The notes beneath the pieces are model-generated. The model was given only the letters and a program-made list of their open reading frames with translations, did no database searches and was not told where the DNA came from. Positions 32,060 to 44,009 of a DNA stretch of 64,000 bases are shown one piece after another. This DNA is from Eupeodes corollae (taxonomy: Eukaryota > Arthropoda > Insecta > Diptera > Syrphidae): NCBI RefSeq assembly GCF_945859685.1, contig NC_079149.1, forward strand, positions 28,059,118-28,123,117. The letters are read 5' to 3'. Position numbers and translations under genes: made by a program. Position 1 is the first letter of the stretch. The number at the start of each line of letters is the position of its first letter.

Positions 32060-34900
32060 TTAAAAGGGCCCGTAATTAGTGCGGTGATGAGGGATATAGA
32101 AAAGGGAAACAGATTGCAGATTTCGAGGGTTGGTGTTAAGATGAATATCACTCAGGAGTGCCGGGGAATCTATATTGCCCATTAACAATTGGTGAGCAAA
32201 TAATATATCAGCGTTTTTGCGTCTAATATATAAGGTCTGCAAACCTATCAGTTTTAGTCGATCGGCATAAAGAGGCAAGTTGGACGTATCATCCAAGGGG
32301 AGGCCACGTAAGGGAAATCAAACGAAACGTCTTTGAACATTTTCAATTCTGATTGAATGGTTTTCATAAAAGGGAGACCATACTTGGCATGCATATTCAA
32401 GATGAGGACGGACTAGGGAAATGTAACGCGCTTTAGTTACATAGGGGTTGGAAAATTCTTTTGGCCATCTCTTAATAAAACCGAAAGAACTATTAGCTTT
32501 ATTAATAATTTGGTCAAAATGGAAATGGAAATTCAGGTGTTTGTCGCACATAATCTCTAATAGAATCGACGGCGTCATTAAGGAAGTAGTATACTCTATG
32601 AGGTGGGATTTGTTTGAGCGAAAAGGTGATTTGTTTACATTTACCTACATTTAACTCTAGGAAATTTTGCATGCACCAAATAAAAAAGATATTAAGATCA
32701 TTTTATAAAAGTAAGGAATCAGATGGAGTTGAGATAATCTTAAAAATTTTCTTATCATCCGCAAACATAAGGATATCTAAGTTTTTTAATTTAAGACAGA
32801 CATCATTTATAGATAAGGCAAAGAGATGGGGGTCAAGGTGACTACTTTGTGGGACTCCAGAAGTTGCTTGTATAGGATGGAGACTGAGTTACAGAAAAGA
32901 ACTCTATAAGTTCTATTCACAAGATAGGAGCTTATCCAGTTTAAAAAAATATAGATGGAAAGCTTAGGGCTCTTAGTTTGAGATAAATTATCTTATGGGA
33001 TATTTTATCAAAGGCTTTGCTGTAATCAGTGTATACAACATCAACTTCTTTGCCATTCTCAAGGGCTGACAAAACTTTGGATATAAATTCAATTAAGTTA
33101 GTCGTAGTGGATCTACCTTTAAGAAAACCATGTTGAGCGGGGGAGAATAAAGGCTTGCAATGGAAATAAACGGAATCATAAACTAAGCTTTCAAAAAGTT
33201 TTGGAATGAATGAAAGTTTAACAATAGGTCTATAATTGTTAATTTCAGTTTTATTGCCTTGTTTATGAATGGAAAATATAAATGAATCTTTCCATATATG
33301 AGGAAACACACCTTGGTAAAGAGGGATTTCAAAGAGTGCAGTTACAGGTTTTGACAGAGAATGCATACATTTTTTAAGACCAACTGATGGGCCGCCATCA
33401 GAACCAGGGCTAAAGTTTTCTTTGAGGCTTACGATTTTGGCAAGGACCATTTCTCCAGTTATTGTAAACGATGAGAAAGAGGTTTGAGTGCAACCATCTA
33501 AATAACTAATAAGTGAGGATCAGGATCATGCAGATGTTGAGTATACGATTTTGCTAAAGTTATTAGCAAATAGATTTGATATGGTTGTTGGATCAGAGGA
33601 GATTATGTTGGAGAAACTCATTGAAGGTGGAAATCCATCACATTATCGTTTGACATTTATAAACTTTAAAAATTTCCTTGCATCAGAAAGAAAGTTATTT
33701 TCCATTTGGTTAAGGTATTGGTTATAAAGGGATTCCCTTAATTCAGAGAAAGAATTATAGGCGAGAAGATAGTTGTTGTGATCAGTATCAGAGTTGGACT
33801 GTAAAAAGATCTTCCAAAGCTTGTTACGGGTATTTCTTAGGCTACTGAGCTCTCTGTTATACCAAGGGGGAGCAGAGGTGAAATCTGTTCTACGAGAGAA
33901 CGGTACTGATTCTTCAATTCAGTATGAAAGAATCAAATAAAATTAATTTGTAAGTGACTCAACTGTGAAGTGGAGGGATCTTAATTCAAAGTCGGCTGAG
34001 CTAAGAAGATTGTTAAATTTGAAGAAATCAGGCCTACGAAAATCATAACAGTAATTTTTCATTTCAAAAAAGTTGTTTTCAAATTCAATGGTGAAGGAGA
34101 GATTAAGGTGAGGATGATAGCGATCCAAGGTTGAGAGAAGGTGAGGGCTCGTGGAGACAACACAGTTTTCGCAATCAGATGAGAATATGAGATCGAGGTG
34201 TCTCCCCATAAAGTTTGTTACTCCATTTAGTTGAAAAAGACCACAATCAGACAGACAATCAATGAACAGCGATTCAGATTCAGAAGAGATGTTAGTTGGA
34301 AAGAAGGATGTCTGATCATCTGAGGTGGACCATTAGAGACGGGAGAAGATTAAAGGCTCCAAGAACGATGATTAAATCATTAGGTTGCACTAGTTCAAGC
34401 AGATAATCAATGGCAATTAATAGCGGCTTGGTATGCTTAATTTTTGTTGGGCTGGTCGAATATAACAACAAAAGACAAAACTTAGGGAGTGTAACTTTAG
34501 ATGTTACACCTTCAAATTCGATTGAAGTGGGAATACGTAGTAATGAACTTTCAAAATTACTAGTGATAGCTTAAAGCACACCACGACCGTGTGTTTTACT
34601 CGCATATTCCACGACATCCATTGGAATAGTCGTTAGTGAAGATATCAGTTGTGAGGTTGGTTTCGGTAAGGGCAAAGATGTCATAAGGAAGATTTTGGGA
34701 GTTATTAAAGACGGCAGACGTTTTAGACCTTAACCCTCTTACATTTGGATAGTAAAGGCTAAGACTTTTAGGTTTAGTGGTCTTTAGGTTAGAAGCGATA
34801 GTATTTCTTCATATCTGCACGGGATTTTTTGATATGAGATAGTCGTTTTGAACAGATAAACGACGCAAAAGAGGTTAGGCCTTCTCTCACTTTTTGAGGA
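32060..34900 (-). pseudogene. Jockey-group ORF2 (endonuclease and RT), broken
   Basis: Endonuclease: a decayed GDFNLP box near 34360, SESLFIDCLSDCGLFQLNG (about 34240), GRHLDLIFSSD and DRYHPHLNL (the SDHxP-like end, about 34110). RT: FSPGSDGGPSVGLKKCM (33415-33365), NNYRPIVKLSFIPKLFESL (about 33240-33190), AQHGFLKGRSTTTNLIEF (about 33120), VDVVYTDYSKAFDKISHKII (about 33020-32970), SGVPQSSHLDPHLFA (about 32870-32820), and LDILMFADDKKIF with intact FADD (32750-32780). Thumb: FGFIKRWPKEFSNPYVTKAR (about 32450-32490) and PHLEYACQVWSPFYENH. The C-terminus is at 32296-32060. No RNase H is visible, as expected for Jockey/CR1-group elements. Confidence 0.83.
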
Positions 34901-34977
34901 GAAATCATCACCATCATGAAATTTCAAGAATATTTCCATAAGTGTATTACGTTTGGTAGGGAGCCCTTCTTGGGAGA

Positions 34978-35620
34978 TTAAAACCTTAATGTTTGTATTT
35001 GTTTTACCTTCAAAGCAAACAGGAAAGCTAGGTGAAGACGAACATTATTGTAGATTTTGTGGTCCCTAAGACGGGACATAACAAACCGATCATTAGTATT
35101 GGCCTCAGATAAATGTTTAGTTAACTTAATATTTGGAGGGATCATTGGGTTAAGAAATCCTTGTGGTTCTTGGGAAACTGATGAAGAAGAAGTATGGTTG
35201 ATGCTGTGAGAATGGATGAAATTTGTATAAGCGGGTGTTTTAGCAGGAGCATCAACCATTGGAGAGAAAAAACCAAGACCCGGATGAGAAGGTTTAAAAG
35301 AAACTCGTTTGGATAGAGGCTTTACAGAGGTAGGAGAAGTTTTCCGTTTAAGGGACGAAAGTTGGTTAGAGAGAAAAGTTTGGAAAGATTTGTGTTTTAA
35401 GAGTCCAGTTAGTTTCAATATTTTGTATGGGATTAGGTTGGGGATTAGGTTTAGGATTAGGTTTGGGATTAGGTTTGGGATTATTAAACTTAATTAAATT
35501 ATTATTGCTACTCATTCTGGAAAGCCGCATTCGACTAATTCGCATATATCCTCTTTGGTGATGAAACATCCAGTTATATTTGGAGGGAATCAGGAACTTG
35601 AATCTTCTTTTCTTCTGCAA
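34978..35620 (-). pseudogene. Probable ORF1 of J2 LINE
   Basis: Two minus-strand frames upstream of ORF2. The first (35620-35366) contains a Pro-Asn-Lys repeat, NPKPNPKPNPKPNPQPNP. The second (35418-34978) is basic and Ser/Pro-rich (LSSLKRKTSPTSVKPLSKRV, then SFKPSHPGLGFF) and ends in a better-ordered region, NDRFVMSRLRDHKIYNNVRL. Position, strand and basic composition fit a LINE ORF1. No zinc knuckle or RRM is obvious, so the assignment rests on context. The frames overlap by 53 nt in different phases, so a frameshift lies near 35400. Confidence 0.5.
35429..35483 (+). repeat. GGGATTAGGTTT minisatellite inside ORF1 frame
   Basis: About four and a half units of a 12 bp GGGATTAGGTTT-type repeat. 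On the minus strand it codes for alternating Asn-Pro-Lys-Pro. It resembles insect TTAGG telomere repeats superficially but has a 12 bp period. Confidence 0.8.
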
Positions 35621-35749
35621 TGGTATTCACTGAGGTGGTTTGCTGCAGAGAGTCAGCAGGTAAGTTCTACCTTTTGTTTTAAATATTAATATTTTGTCAT
35701 AAATGACTTTAAAAACTACAATGTTATCCAAAAGTAAACTACATCATTA

Positions 35750-35905
35750 AAATTACAACTGCTTGACACATATCGGCCGGTATATCAGCCATAACTTGAC
35801 GAATGTTGGTTTTTAAATGCTCAAGAGTTAAAAGGTTTATCCGCATATCCAGGGTCTTTTGCGTAGTCCCACAAACTATCATTTGCCTACAGTTCATTAG
35901 ACGGA
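35750..35905 (-). mobile_element. mariner-like C-terminal fragment
   Basis: On the minus strand a NDSLWDYAKDPGYADKP motif (about 35890-35840) corresponds to the usual LDYFLWGY.KD.VYADKP of mariner transposases. It is followed in shifted frame by HLKTNIRQVMADIPADMCQA (about 35825-35765). The third catalytic Asp appears as the Asp of NDSLWDY, shifted by one. Nothing upstream or downstream of mariner type is recognisable. Confidence 0.6.
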
Positions 35906-36439
35906 ATAAAAAACTATTAAAAAAAACTGCTTTTAAATGCTAAAAATCCATTCTGATTTGAATTATTGTATTTGAATGCTTGTGAAATATTACCTTCTTA
36001 TTCTTTTTTTTAATATTTGATAAAAAATGTTTGTATATCAAACTTTAACATATTTCAGTTAAAGTTCAACTTGCATTGAAATACAAAAACATGATCAGCT
36101 GATTTTTTGACAAAAATAGTCTTAAATTCGAAGTTAAGAGAGATTTTCCTAAGCTAAGTTTCTTATCAACTTTTTATAACAAATGGTACTAATTTAGTTT
36201 TTGTTCAAAAAAAATACATGAAGCTTCAACTACCTTAAAAATATTTTTGTTATTGGAACCTCTCCGATTTCATATGATTTTCAGTGCGTGCTAATATAAC
36301 ATTAGTTTGTTCTAGACATAGAGGTTTAAAATACTTTCTAGTAACCTGTTCTTTCTTTGCTATTTCAAGATAAGCTTTTTTCTTTCACATGCTCCTTTCA
36401 TTTAAGGTTTGTATCCAAATTCATTCCAAGTCAGTTCGG
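35906..36439. other. Unassigned AT-rich interval
   Basis: No coding motif or repeat end seen. Confidence 0.4.
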
Positions 36440-36790
36440 TACTACTGTTTAGAGGAATCGGAACATTGTTAAAGATTTTGTTTCTAAAGTTAAAATGCCT
36501 TGATTATTATTAGTATCGTTAGTTTTTTTAATCCAATTTTGTGTCAAATTACTAACTTTATTGCCCATAGCTACTTTGCAATTGTTTGTACTCAAGTCCC
36601 AAACCTTATTAAAGGCTGGAAAAACTTTTAAGAACATGGCCAAGCATACTTGTTTTTCTTTAAGTGCTTTTTGAAGGACATCCATAACTAGATCTATCGT
36701 GGAATATTTACTTCTGAATGAAAACTGATGGTGCGATATAGGTCTTCTTTTTATTATTTTGCTCAGCTTTATGAACGTAAGAATTATGAA
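36440..36790 (-). mobile_element. Jockey-like RT fragment (J3)
   Basis: On the minus strand RRPISHHQFSFRSKYSTIDL (about 36755-36695) and VLQKALKEKQVCLAMFLKVF (36680-36620), then PAFNKVWD, match the Jockey RT order P.HQFGFR..HST...V..... ALE.K..C.A.FLD...AFD.VWH. The catalytic Asp of FLD is Lys and that of AFD is Asn, so it is inactive. Flanks are not recognisable. Confidence 0.65.
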
Positions 36791-37734
36791 CGTAAGACTC
36801 CTACTAGTTTTAAAATATTACAAAACAATGAATAATTGTTTTTCTCATTGAATACAGCTTTGGTACCCTTATACTTTTAGGTTAGTACCTGTCAATCATG
36901 TATTCAAGTAAGGCTCTGAGTAATTTTGTAGATATTTTATTAGAAAAATCCCAAACGAAAATGAATATTTGTTGCTAATTGAATAACTTGCAAACTAATT
37001 AATACACAAACATTATTATTTCGTTCATATTTTTATGCAAGCAACAGCAAACAAATATACACATTTCTTCATATTACAACAATAATTAACTTTCTTAATT
37101 TCTTCAATTAGTAAATCCCCCTCTTCATATCTAATTTCTTGTTATTTCTTTGTTATAATAAAAATCCATATAAAAATAACAACAAAAAAAAATAAACTTG
37201 ATAAACATTCTCAAACTAATCTCTTCACTTCTGTCTTCATTATTTCGACAACAACAAACAAAAAAAACAAAACTCCAAAACAAAACAAATCGAAAAACTT
37301 TTATACCTTAGTCTTTCGCTCTTGCTATCTCTGCTTGGTCCTTTAACACCTTTTGATATAAGTATAAATTCGAATATTTCTTACACCTATAACAAGATTG
37401 GTACTTTATTTAGGGGTATATTTATAGACAAAACCACTTTGCTAACACGCGTCATCACACTGAAAGATCCTTCAGGAGAAAAGCCGAGAAAACAATATAA
37501 CTAGAGAATTCTTGCTTTACAAAATAATGCTCGTAATACTTGCAGTCTTTAGATAGAAAGGAAAAATCCCAGGGCTGAACTAGTTTCCAGTCGGGTTTTC
37601 AGGTTAAAAAAAAAAACTACGTAATATTGCTTAAAACTTCATAACTTAACTTATAGCCTTTATTATTTCTATAAGTCAAAATTTGTATACATTTAAATAA
37701 GAAAGTTCAAGTTAAAAATTACGAAATTAATGTT
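36791..37734. other. Unassigned AT-rich interval
   Basis: No recognisable gene. The plus-strand frame at 37322-37504 has no family resemblance. Confidence 0.4.
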
Positions 37735-38330
37735 AGTGTGCCTAAGGGCTGTGTTCTGTCTACTACACTCTTCTTCATTTTTATAAATGATATCTTTTTT
37801 GCAACTTTTAATCTTATTTATTAATTCGCTGACAATAGTAGCGTTCAGCTTTTAAAATTCGTCTCCAGACTTGAATCTCTGTTCTTCGGATATGGAACTG
37901 CTAAAACAGCGTATAAGAAGCTCATTTAATTATTTGGGTTTACTAAGAAGATGCAAGAAATGTGTCTACTTTTAAAACATGAGCATTTTTGTGCTAAAGC
38001 TCTAGAAACATGTTTAAGCCTTTTGGACATTATTGAAAGAAAAGTTTTAAAAATGACTTGAGACATTAGCATTATCCACTCAGTTACGCCACTCAAATAT
38101 GGTCGGAAAGGTTCTTAATCACTGAATCTTTCCTACCAGGCTATATTCTATTAAAATAGGAAGTTGTATTCACCCCATTAAGCAGTTTAACCTTAAATTC
38201 AACCTCGGACATAATGTAAAGTACAGAGTTTCGTTTTTTAGCAGTACTATGCGATGGAAGAATGACTTATAAGGATTTATCGTTCCATGTTTTTAAAATG
38301 TTCAAGTTTAAAACCAAATGAACACTGATA
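37735..38330 (+). mobile_element. LINE RT C-terminal fragment
   Basis: VSVPKGCVLSTTLFFIFIND (37735-37795) is a decayed GVPQGCVLSP.LF.L.IND RT motif, followed by FADNS in place of Y/FADDS (about 37820). Downstream, SLLDIIERKVLKMT with DISIIHSVTPLKYGRK (about 38015-38105) and a VKYRVSFFSSTMRWKNDL motif (about 38215-38275) match the C-terminal thumb region of Jockey-group LINEs. Several frameshifts are present. Confidence 0.6.
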
Positions 38331-38784
38331 AAACCTTGTTTATTGGCATTGTAAAGGTATTCGAAATTTTTGTATATGTGTGGTAATAATAAATACAAAG
38401 CAAAATGGCGCAAAATTAAAAAGCTTAGCATTTTTTAAGTTCTGAAACATTTAGTAATTCCAAAAATTTAATCTAATTCGAAACCTTGTAAATAATAATT
38501 CCTTTTTATTAAAAGCCGTGCATCTGAACATGTCTAAAAAGTGACAATTGGTGCAAAAAAAAAACAAAGAAAACCTAAGGCTAAGAACAGGGCTTTTTAA
38601 ATGGCAGAAACTCAGAAGTCAGAAATTTAGAAAATGAATTGAAAGTTAAAGAGACATTATCTTGGTTTGCTAAGCAACAACTAAAGTGGATTTAATAACA
38701 AAATAAAACATTAAGTCTTTTTAAAGTTTGCAAACAATGTTTCTTGTGTTTTTAAGATGACCCAGGCATTTCTCTTAGGTAAGG
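38331..38784. other. Unassigned AT-rich interval
   Basis: Nothing recognised. Confidence 0.4.
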
Positions 38785-39830
38785 TTAGGTTAAATTGGCT
38801 GTCCGTAATGAAACAGAACACAGTTTAAGGGCCCATTGTGATACCGCATGAATCTTGAGACTTTCTTTTAAACTCAATGAAACCAGTTTAAGTCCTTTAA
38901 AATGATTTAGATCGTTTAGATCGTATAGAATAGTTATGAGTCCTAGATAATTCTTGCGTTTTTGAGCTAAATCAGTTTATGTACAAAGAAGGTCAAGAAC
39001 TGTTTCCTCCTCTTCCTAAAATGGGTTGAACTGACCCATTTCTGGCAAGTTTTTTTTTTCTAGCAAGAACCCAGAAAAAAGGTGTATATTAAACTGTTGT
39101 GCCATCTCCATTAGGGATGATCGATAGTTATGGACTGTTATACAGATTTATAGCCCAGAGATTTGATAGCGGCCTGACTATCTGAGAAAAAAGAGTACAC
39201 GTCTCCACCAACCCCTTCTTTTGTTTTTGATCCATCTGTATAAAAGTGGATTGACTCGTCTTTAGGGAATGCCCTATCCTCCCAGAATGATCTTGAAGGC
39301 ATAGAAATCTGGTAGTTTCTGTAAGTTCAGAAAGATTTGGAAGGCATAGAAATCTGGTAGTTTCTGTCGAACGCTGGACGTTATTTATTTTGTATCGGTT
39401 TGTAGCTTTCTCTAAAGCAGTCCGCTATAATGCCATACCATACATTAAAATCGGTTGCCAATTGCTTTTTTACAAGAAAAGCGAGCGAAAGTACCTTTTT
39501 TGACTCTTTCTTGTAAATTGCGTTTCCAATTTAGTTTTTTGTCTTAATTATGACCCAGGAACTTAGCCTCGTCTAAAAACTTTTATTGGATTCCTTTAAT
39601 ATTGGGAGGGTTATCAAATGGAATTTAATATTTCCTCGAAAATAGGACTTAATCGGTCCAAAGTATTAATCTGTCTAAAACATTTTGTAAGAGTTATTTA
39701 AAGGTTTTAAAATGGTTTCCTGAAACCACTATTGCAATGTCATCCTCAAAGGTAATCACTCTGAAACCCTCCGCATCCAGACCAGTTAGGCTTTTATCTG
39801 ACTATAGAAATATTAAGTAGACACACGATA
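38785..39830 (-). mobile_element. R1/LOA-like LINE fragment: RT end and RNase H
   Basis: Minus strand, from about 39780: LDAEGFRVITFEDDIAIVVS (RT catalytic box as FEDD in place of Y/FADD), LLQNVLDRL, FLDEAKFLGH with a DKKLNWKRNLQERVKK motif (about 39530-39470), and AIGNRF. Then RNase H: YTDGSKTKEGVGGDVYSFFS directly followed by DSQAAIKSLGYKS (39245-39150), meaning that the middle of the domain (including the catalytic Glu helix) is deleted. The 3' region near 38785-38830 (GGTTAGGTTAAATTGGCTG) resembles LOA/R1-type tails. A direct duplication of about 30 bp (GGCATAGAAATCTGGTAGTT) occurs at 39297 and 39345. Confidence 0.68.
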
Positions 39831-41597
39831 CCCTATTCAACGAATTTCTCATAACTTTGAACTATCATACGATTTGTAACCTGTCACTTAGCAGTTAATT
39901 TTTCTATAAAATCCGACCCTGAAAACCTAACTAATGTTGTAAATAACACAAGAAAAAAAAAACAAAAGAAATTTCATAGAAAAAGAAAACTCATCCCCCT
40001 TTTTCGTCGCCTATTCATTACCCATACCCATGTTGCTTCGTAATGAACCGGTTAACCCAAACCATAACAAATGTATATCAAGCTATACGATTGTTCCAAT
40101 CTCGATACGGGTTCGAGTTCAAGTTCCACAACCTTCAACATCTAAATGCCCCCCTTTAATGAAATAGGGACTCGAACAGGGAGGCATAAACATATAAAGT
40201 TTTCCCATCAAAACTATTTCTTTTTTCTCTCTTCACTTTTCTTGTACGTATATCCTTTTCGACAAGGATATACAAATCTATTAATTATGACATGAATCAC
40301 ACATGATGGAGCCAAGTTTAGTGGGAGCAAAAATTGTGAAACCAGTGCCATAACAATATTTTTTATAAGCCCCTTTTGGCACCTTAAACTCTCGGTCTTA
40401 TTATTATTAGTTTTTTCTTCCTTTTTTTTTTACTTTTCAAAATGTGTAGGGAGCATAAGTTTTCCAAAAAAAAAGAAATATATTTTTCGATTGTCATTGG
40501 ATTTCACATTTTGTTGTTTGCCTTTCTTCTTGTTGCAGAAGCTATAAAAGAATAATCCTGTTGCTTTACTCTTGAGTCCTGAATTCTGATGCTTACAATA
40601 CATTTCCAAGGATATTTTACCAATAGAAACTCATTCAGTGGGCCAGGATAGTAGTTTTGTAGTACAACTGTAGAAGAAAATTATTCGTTTCCTTTTTTGC
40701 TATACGAGTCCTTTAATAGATATAAGCAACATACAAAAGACGTAGACGTAGATATAGACGAAGACGAAGAAAAGAAGTAAGACTATGATGATGATGATGG
40801 GACATGGGAGGATATATAGGAGGTTCGTACATACATATATGTATGTAGGATAAAGATGGCGGGCGATTACAAATAACTTTTCAGCGAAATATATGTGAAA
40901 ACTTTTCCAATTCCAATTTCGAAGTTGCCAGTAGTTTTTGGAAGTTAATCGGGTTTTATATCCTTTTCTCGTATAAATCCGAGTCGACATTTATTGGCAT
41001 TGAAAGCTGAGTGAAAATTATTTCATACAATGTGTGTTTAACATTTTGTTTTGTTTTTTTTTTCTGTTTTCTTTTACATTTTTATTTCTTTGTTTTTCTT
41101 TTTTTTCAATTCTTTCATTTCATTTTTGTCTTTTATGTTATGTTGAATATGTTTTTGAGGATTGATTTAGATTTTAAGAGAAAAACAAAAATATAACTTT
41201 GGGACATTTATTGTTTTTATTTTCCATATTTGTGATGCATGAGTGTTTTCTGTAATGGTGTCAGAAAAGTTATGAATATAAAATATGTTTATTTGGGGCA
41301 GCAGTAATAAAAGTTTCGTTAGATAGATCATTGAAATTATGTCAATTTAACTTTCGAAATGGGGAAATATTTTCAAGAAAAAGCTTAGAAAACTTAAATG
41401 AATCACCATTTCTATTCTTAAATGACTTGAAATGAGTTATTCACAAATTAAATCATTTACATTTACAAGTAGGGAGCGTTATAGTTGCAACTTTGTCAAT
41501 TTTTGAAATATGGAAAAATATATAGGTTTATAGTATTAACATTTTAGTCAATTAATAGCATATACTCAAATAAAAATAAACATTTTTAGAGTATTGA
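39831..41597. other. Unassigned interval with simple sequence
   Basis: No TE or gene recognised. It includes GATGATGATGATGG near 40785, an ACGTAGACGTAGATATAGACG stretch near 40740 and T-rich runs. Open frames at 40700-40990 (-) and 41011-41196 (+) are low-complexity strings. Confidence 0.45.
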
Positions 41598-43395
41598 ATG
41601 TTTTTACGAAAACTAATTGAGTTTCAAATTTTTGACTATCATGATTCACTCAGTGCATTCCTAAGGAATTTTACGACTGATGCTTCAACCGATTTTTCGC
41701 TATGGAAAGCAGCCAAAAGCCTAAAAAGACCGCAGTTACAAAACTCGCCCTTGAAATCTCAAGATGGGAAATGGATCGATAACCCGAAAGAAAAAGCTAA
41801 CCTTTTCGCTGAACATCTTGCAAATGTTTTTAAGCCATACACATCAAACGCGGCTGAAAATAACTTACAGTTTGTTGATAAGATAGATGAAAGTGAAATA
41901 CCACCATTGTTTACATCAACTACCAAATAAAAAATCACCAGGTTATGATCTAATTACTGCTCAGGTTATGAAATAAATGCCATTGAAAGCCTTCATAAAA
42001 CTCCAATATATAATAAATGCATGCCTTAAGCACCGGTATGTCCCGCACCATTGGAAAATTGCTGAAGTAATAGTCATACCAAATCAAGGTAAACCACCTT
42101 CAGAAGTGACGGCTTACAGACCAATATCGCTTATACCAATTATGACAAAAGATTTGAAAAACTGCTTCTGAAGAGACTTAGCACAATTATAGAAGAAAGA
42201 AGATTAATACCAAACCATCTGTTTGGCTTTAGAAATAAACATTCCACGCCAGATCAAGTTCATAGAATATCGGATGTAATAGAAAAAGCATTAGAAGAAA
42301 AACAAGTATGTTCAGCTATTTTCTTAGATGTTGCTCAAGCTTTTGACAAGGTGTGGCATGAGGCACTTGAGTACAAACTGCAAAGGGATCTTCCCAGGAA
42401 ATTTTAGAAGAAAAATCAGAAGCCGGTGTACCACAAGGAAGTGTCCTAGGTCCTACCCTGTATTACTATACACAAGGGTTTTTTTTCAGTTGGTAATCAC
42501 ACCTTAATGGCTTCTTTTGCAGATGATAACACAATTTGGGCACCCGACAAATGTGTCTCTAAGGCAGCAGTAAAACTATAAAATGCCGTCGACACAGTGA
42601 GAGCTTGGACCGAAAAATGGCGTATCAAACTCAATGAAACAAAATCTTCACATATAAACTTACAAATAAAAAGATAAACAATATTCCAATAATCATTAAT
42701 AATCAAGCTGTTCCGTACGCCAATACGGCCAAGTACCTTGGAATGACTTTGGATGCAAAGCTTAAGTAAAAGGAGCACATCAAAAAGAAAAGTGAAGAAC
42801 TAAACTTGAAATATAGAAAATGTACTGGTTGCTTGGTAACAATTCTGATTTATCAATCCAAAACAAAAAATGCTGTATAATCAAGTACTAAAGCCTGTTT
42901 GGACCTATGGAATCCAATTATGGGGCTGTACAAAGAAAATAAATACCGAAATCATCCAAAAATTCCAAAACAAAGTCCTTCGTGGAATAGTGTTAATGCA
43001 CCTTGGTATATAAGAAATACCGATCTACATCGTGACTTACAAATAGAAATGGTTACAGAAGTTGTTAAAAAATACTCTGTATCGCACAACCAGAGACTGC
43101 AAAGTCATACTAATTCTGAAATGGAGTCCGTCTTGAATATAAGAAACCATGTTCAGAGACTAAGAAGAACCAAGCCTCATGAGCTTATGGTCTAAAAAAA
43201 CATGGGAAAGTATTAAAAGTTTAAACTTCCCCCAAAGTGATTGTACAAAATTAAGAAAGAAAAATCGGAAGTCGATCCTTCAAGATTGGTCCTGATGAAG
43301 AGGTGGTTTTAGTGGTTAAGTGTCTCACACTACTTGGTGTCGAATACTGCCAAGTGTCTTTTGAAGATTTCCTCCTGTCAAAAAAAAAATCAAAA
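41598..43395 (+). mobile_element. Jockey-clade LINE (J4), ORF2 remnant with poly(A)
   Basis: Linker: TDFSLWKAAKSLKRPQLQ, DGKWIDNPKEKANLFAEHLA and NVFKPY (41690-41840). RT: a decayed SPGYDLITAQVMK, HRYVPHHWKIAEVIVIPNQG with KPPSEV (42030-42110), AYRPISLIPIM, PNHLFGFRNKHSTPDQV (about 42210-42260), FLDVAQAFDKVWHEAL (42325-42370), VPQGSVLGPTL (about 42430-42465), and ASFADDNTIWAP with FADD (42510-42545). Thumb: AKYLGMTLDAKL (about 42730), LYNQVLKPVWTYGIQLWGC (42870-42930) and NKVLRGIV. The order and wording are those of the Jockey clade. Several shifts and a palm deletion (around 42375-42395) are present. A 3' A run sits at 43381-43390. Confidence 0.82.
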
Positions 43396-44009
43396 CAACA
43401 TACATACAACATCAAATTTAAAAGTTCTTAAAAATTCCTATAGAACCAAATGAAAACTTAAACAAGTCATCTCAGATGGTGAAATACGAAAACTAAGTAA
43501 GATACAAAAATAATTTAAATAACATCTATAGAAGATTAAGATTTTTACTTTGCAAAATCATCATGTATTTTTTTGAAATGAACTATTTGGTATTCATTAC
43601 ACGCCTAACCTTAAAAACACCGTATTAATGAGGTTTTTCAAAAGCAATATTTTAAAAACTTGAAGTAATGGAGAAGTTATAAGATCAAATTAGAATTCTT
43701 TTTCTCAATATGAAATGTTTATTTAGTTATATAAGAAGGAAAGTATACCATTTACACTGATACTGTTGCAGAACAATATCCTTTTCATCAGTTTTTCCAT
43801 GACCAATTCTTACATTTAAGGCTTTAAGCCTTATTTTTAATAGGCCTTGAGAAAAAAGTGTAAATCTCGTTGGTCAATTTTAATCACTTCATCGTAAAGT
43901 AACAAAGGTCTATTTTCCAGAACACTTTCCATTTTTCAAATTGCAACTTTCCATAAAACATTATCCTGCAAAGTAAAGTGCAAAGTGTTTCACAAAATTT
44001 GCAAAGTGA
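43396..44009. other. Unassigned AT-rich interval
   Basis: Nothing recognised. Confidence 0.4.

Larger units (their letters stand above)
31905..35640 (-). mobile_element. Jockey-group LINE (J2), most complete LINE copy here
   Basis: Minus-strand LINE with ORF1 (35620-34978), endonuclease (about 34900-33950), RT (33950-32300) and a 3' end near 31905. It is the same group as J1 (6703-9330): both have GFIKRW.KEF..PYVT, VRP.LE.A.QVW.P.YE, and an RR..D.LF..QL..G.I..P.LLS end. The 3' tail was not resolved as poly(A). Stops and shifts are moderate compared with J1, suggesting a younger copy. Confidence 0.83.

Noticed and set aside
35429..35483. Telomeric repeat array (TTAGG-like)
   Set aside because: The period is 12 bp, only a few units exist, and it sits inside a LINE ORF1 frame.
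40780..40800. Satellite or coding repeat at GATGATGATGATGG
   Set aside because: Only four to five triplets; an ordinary microsatellite.
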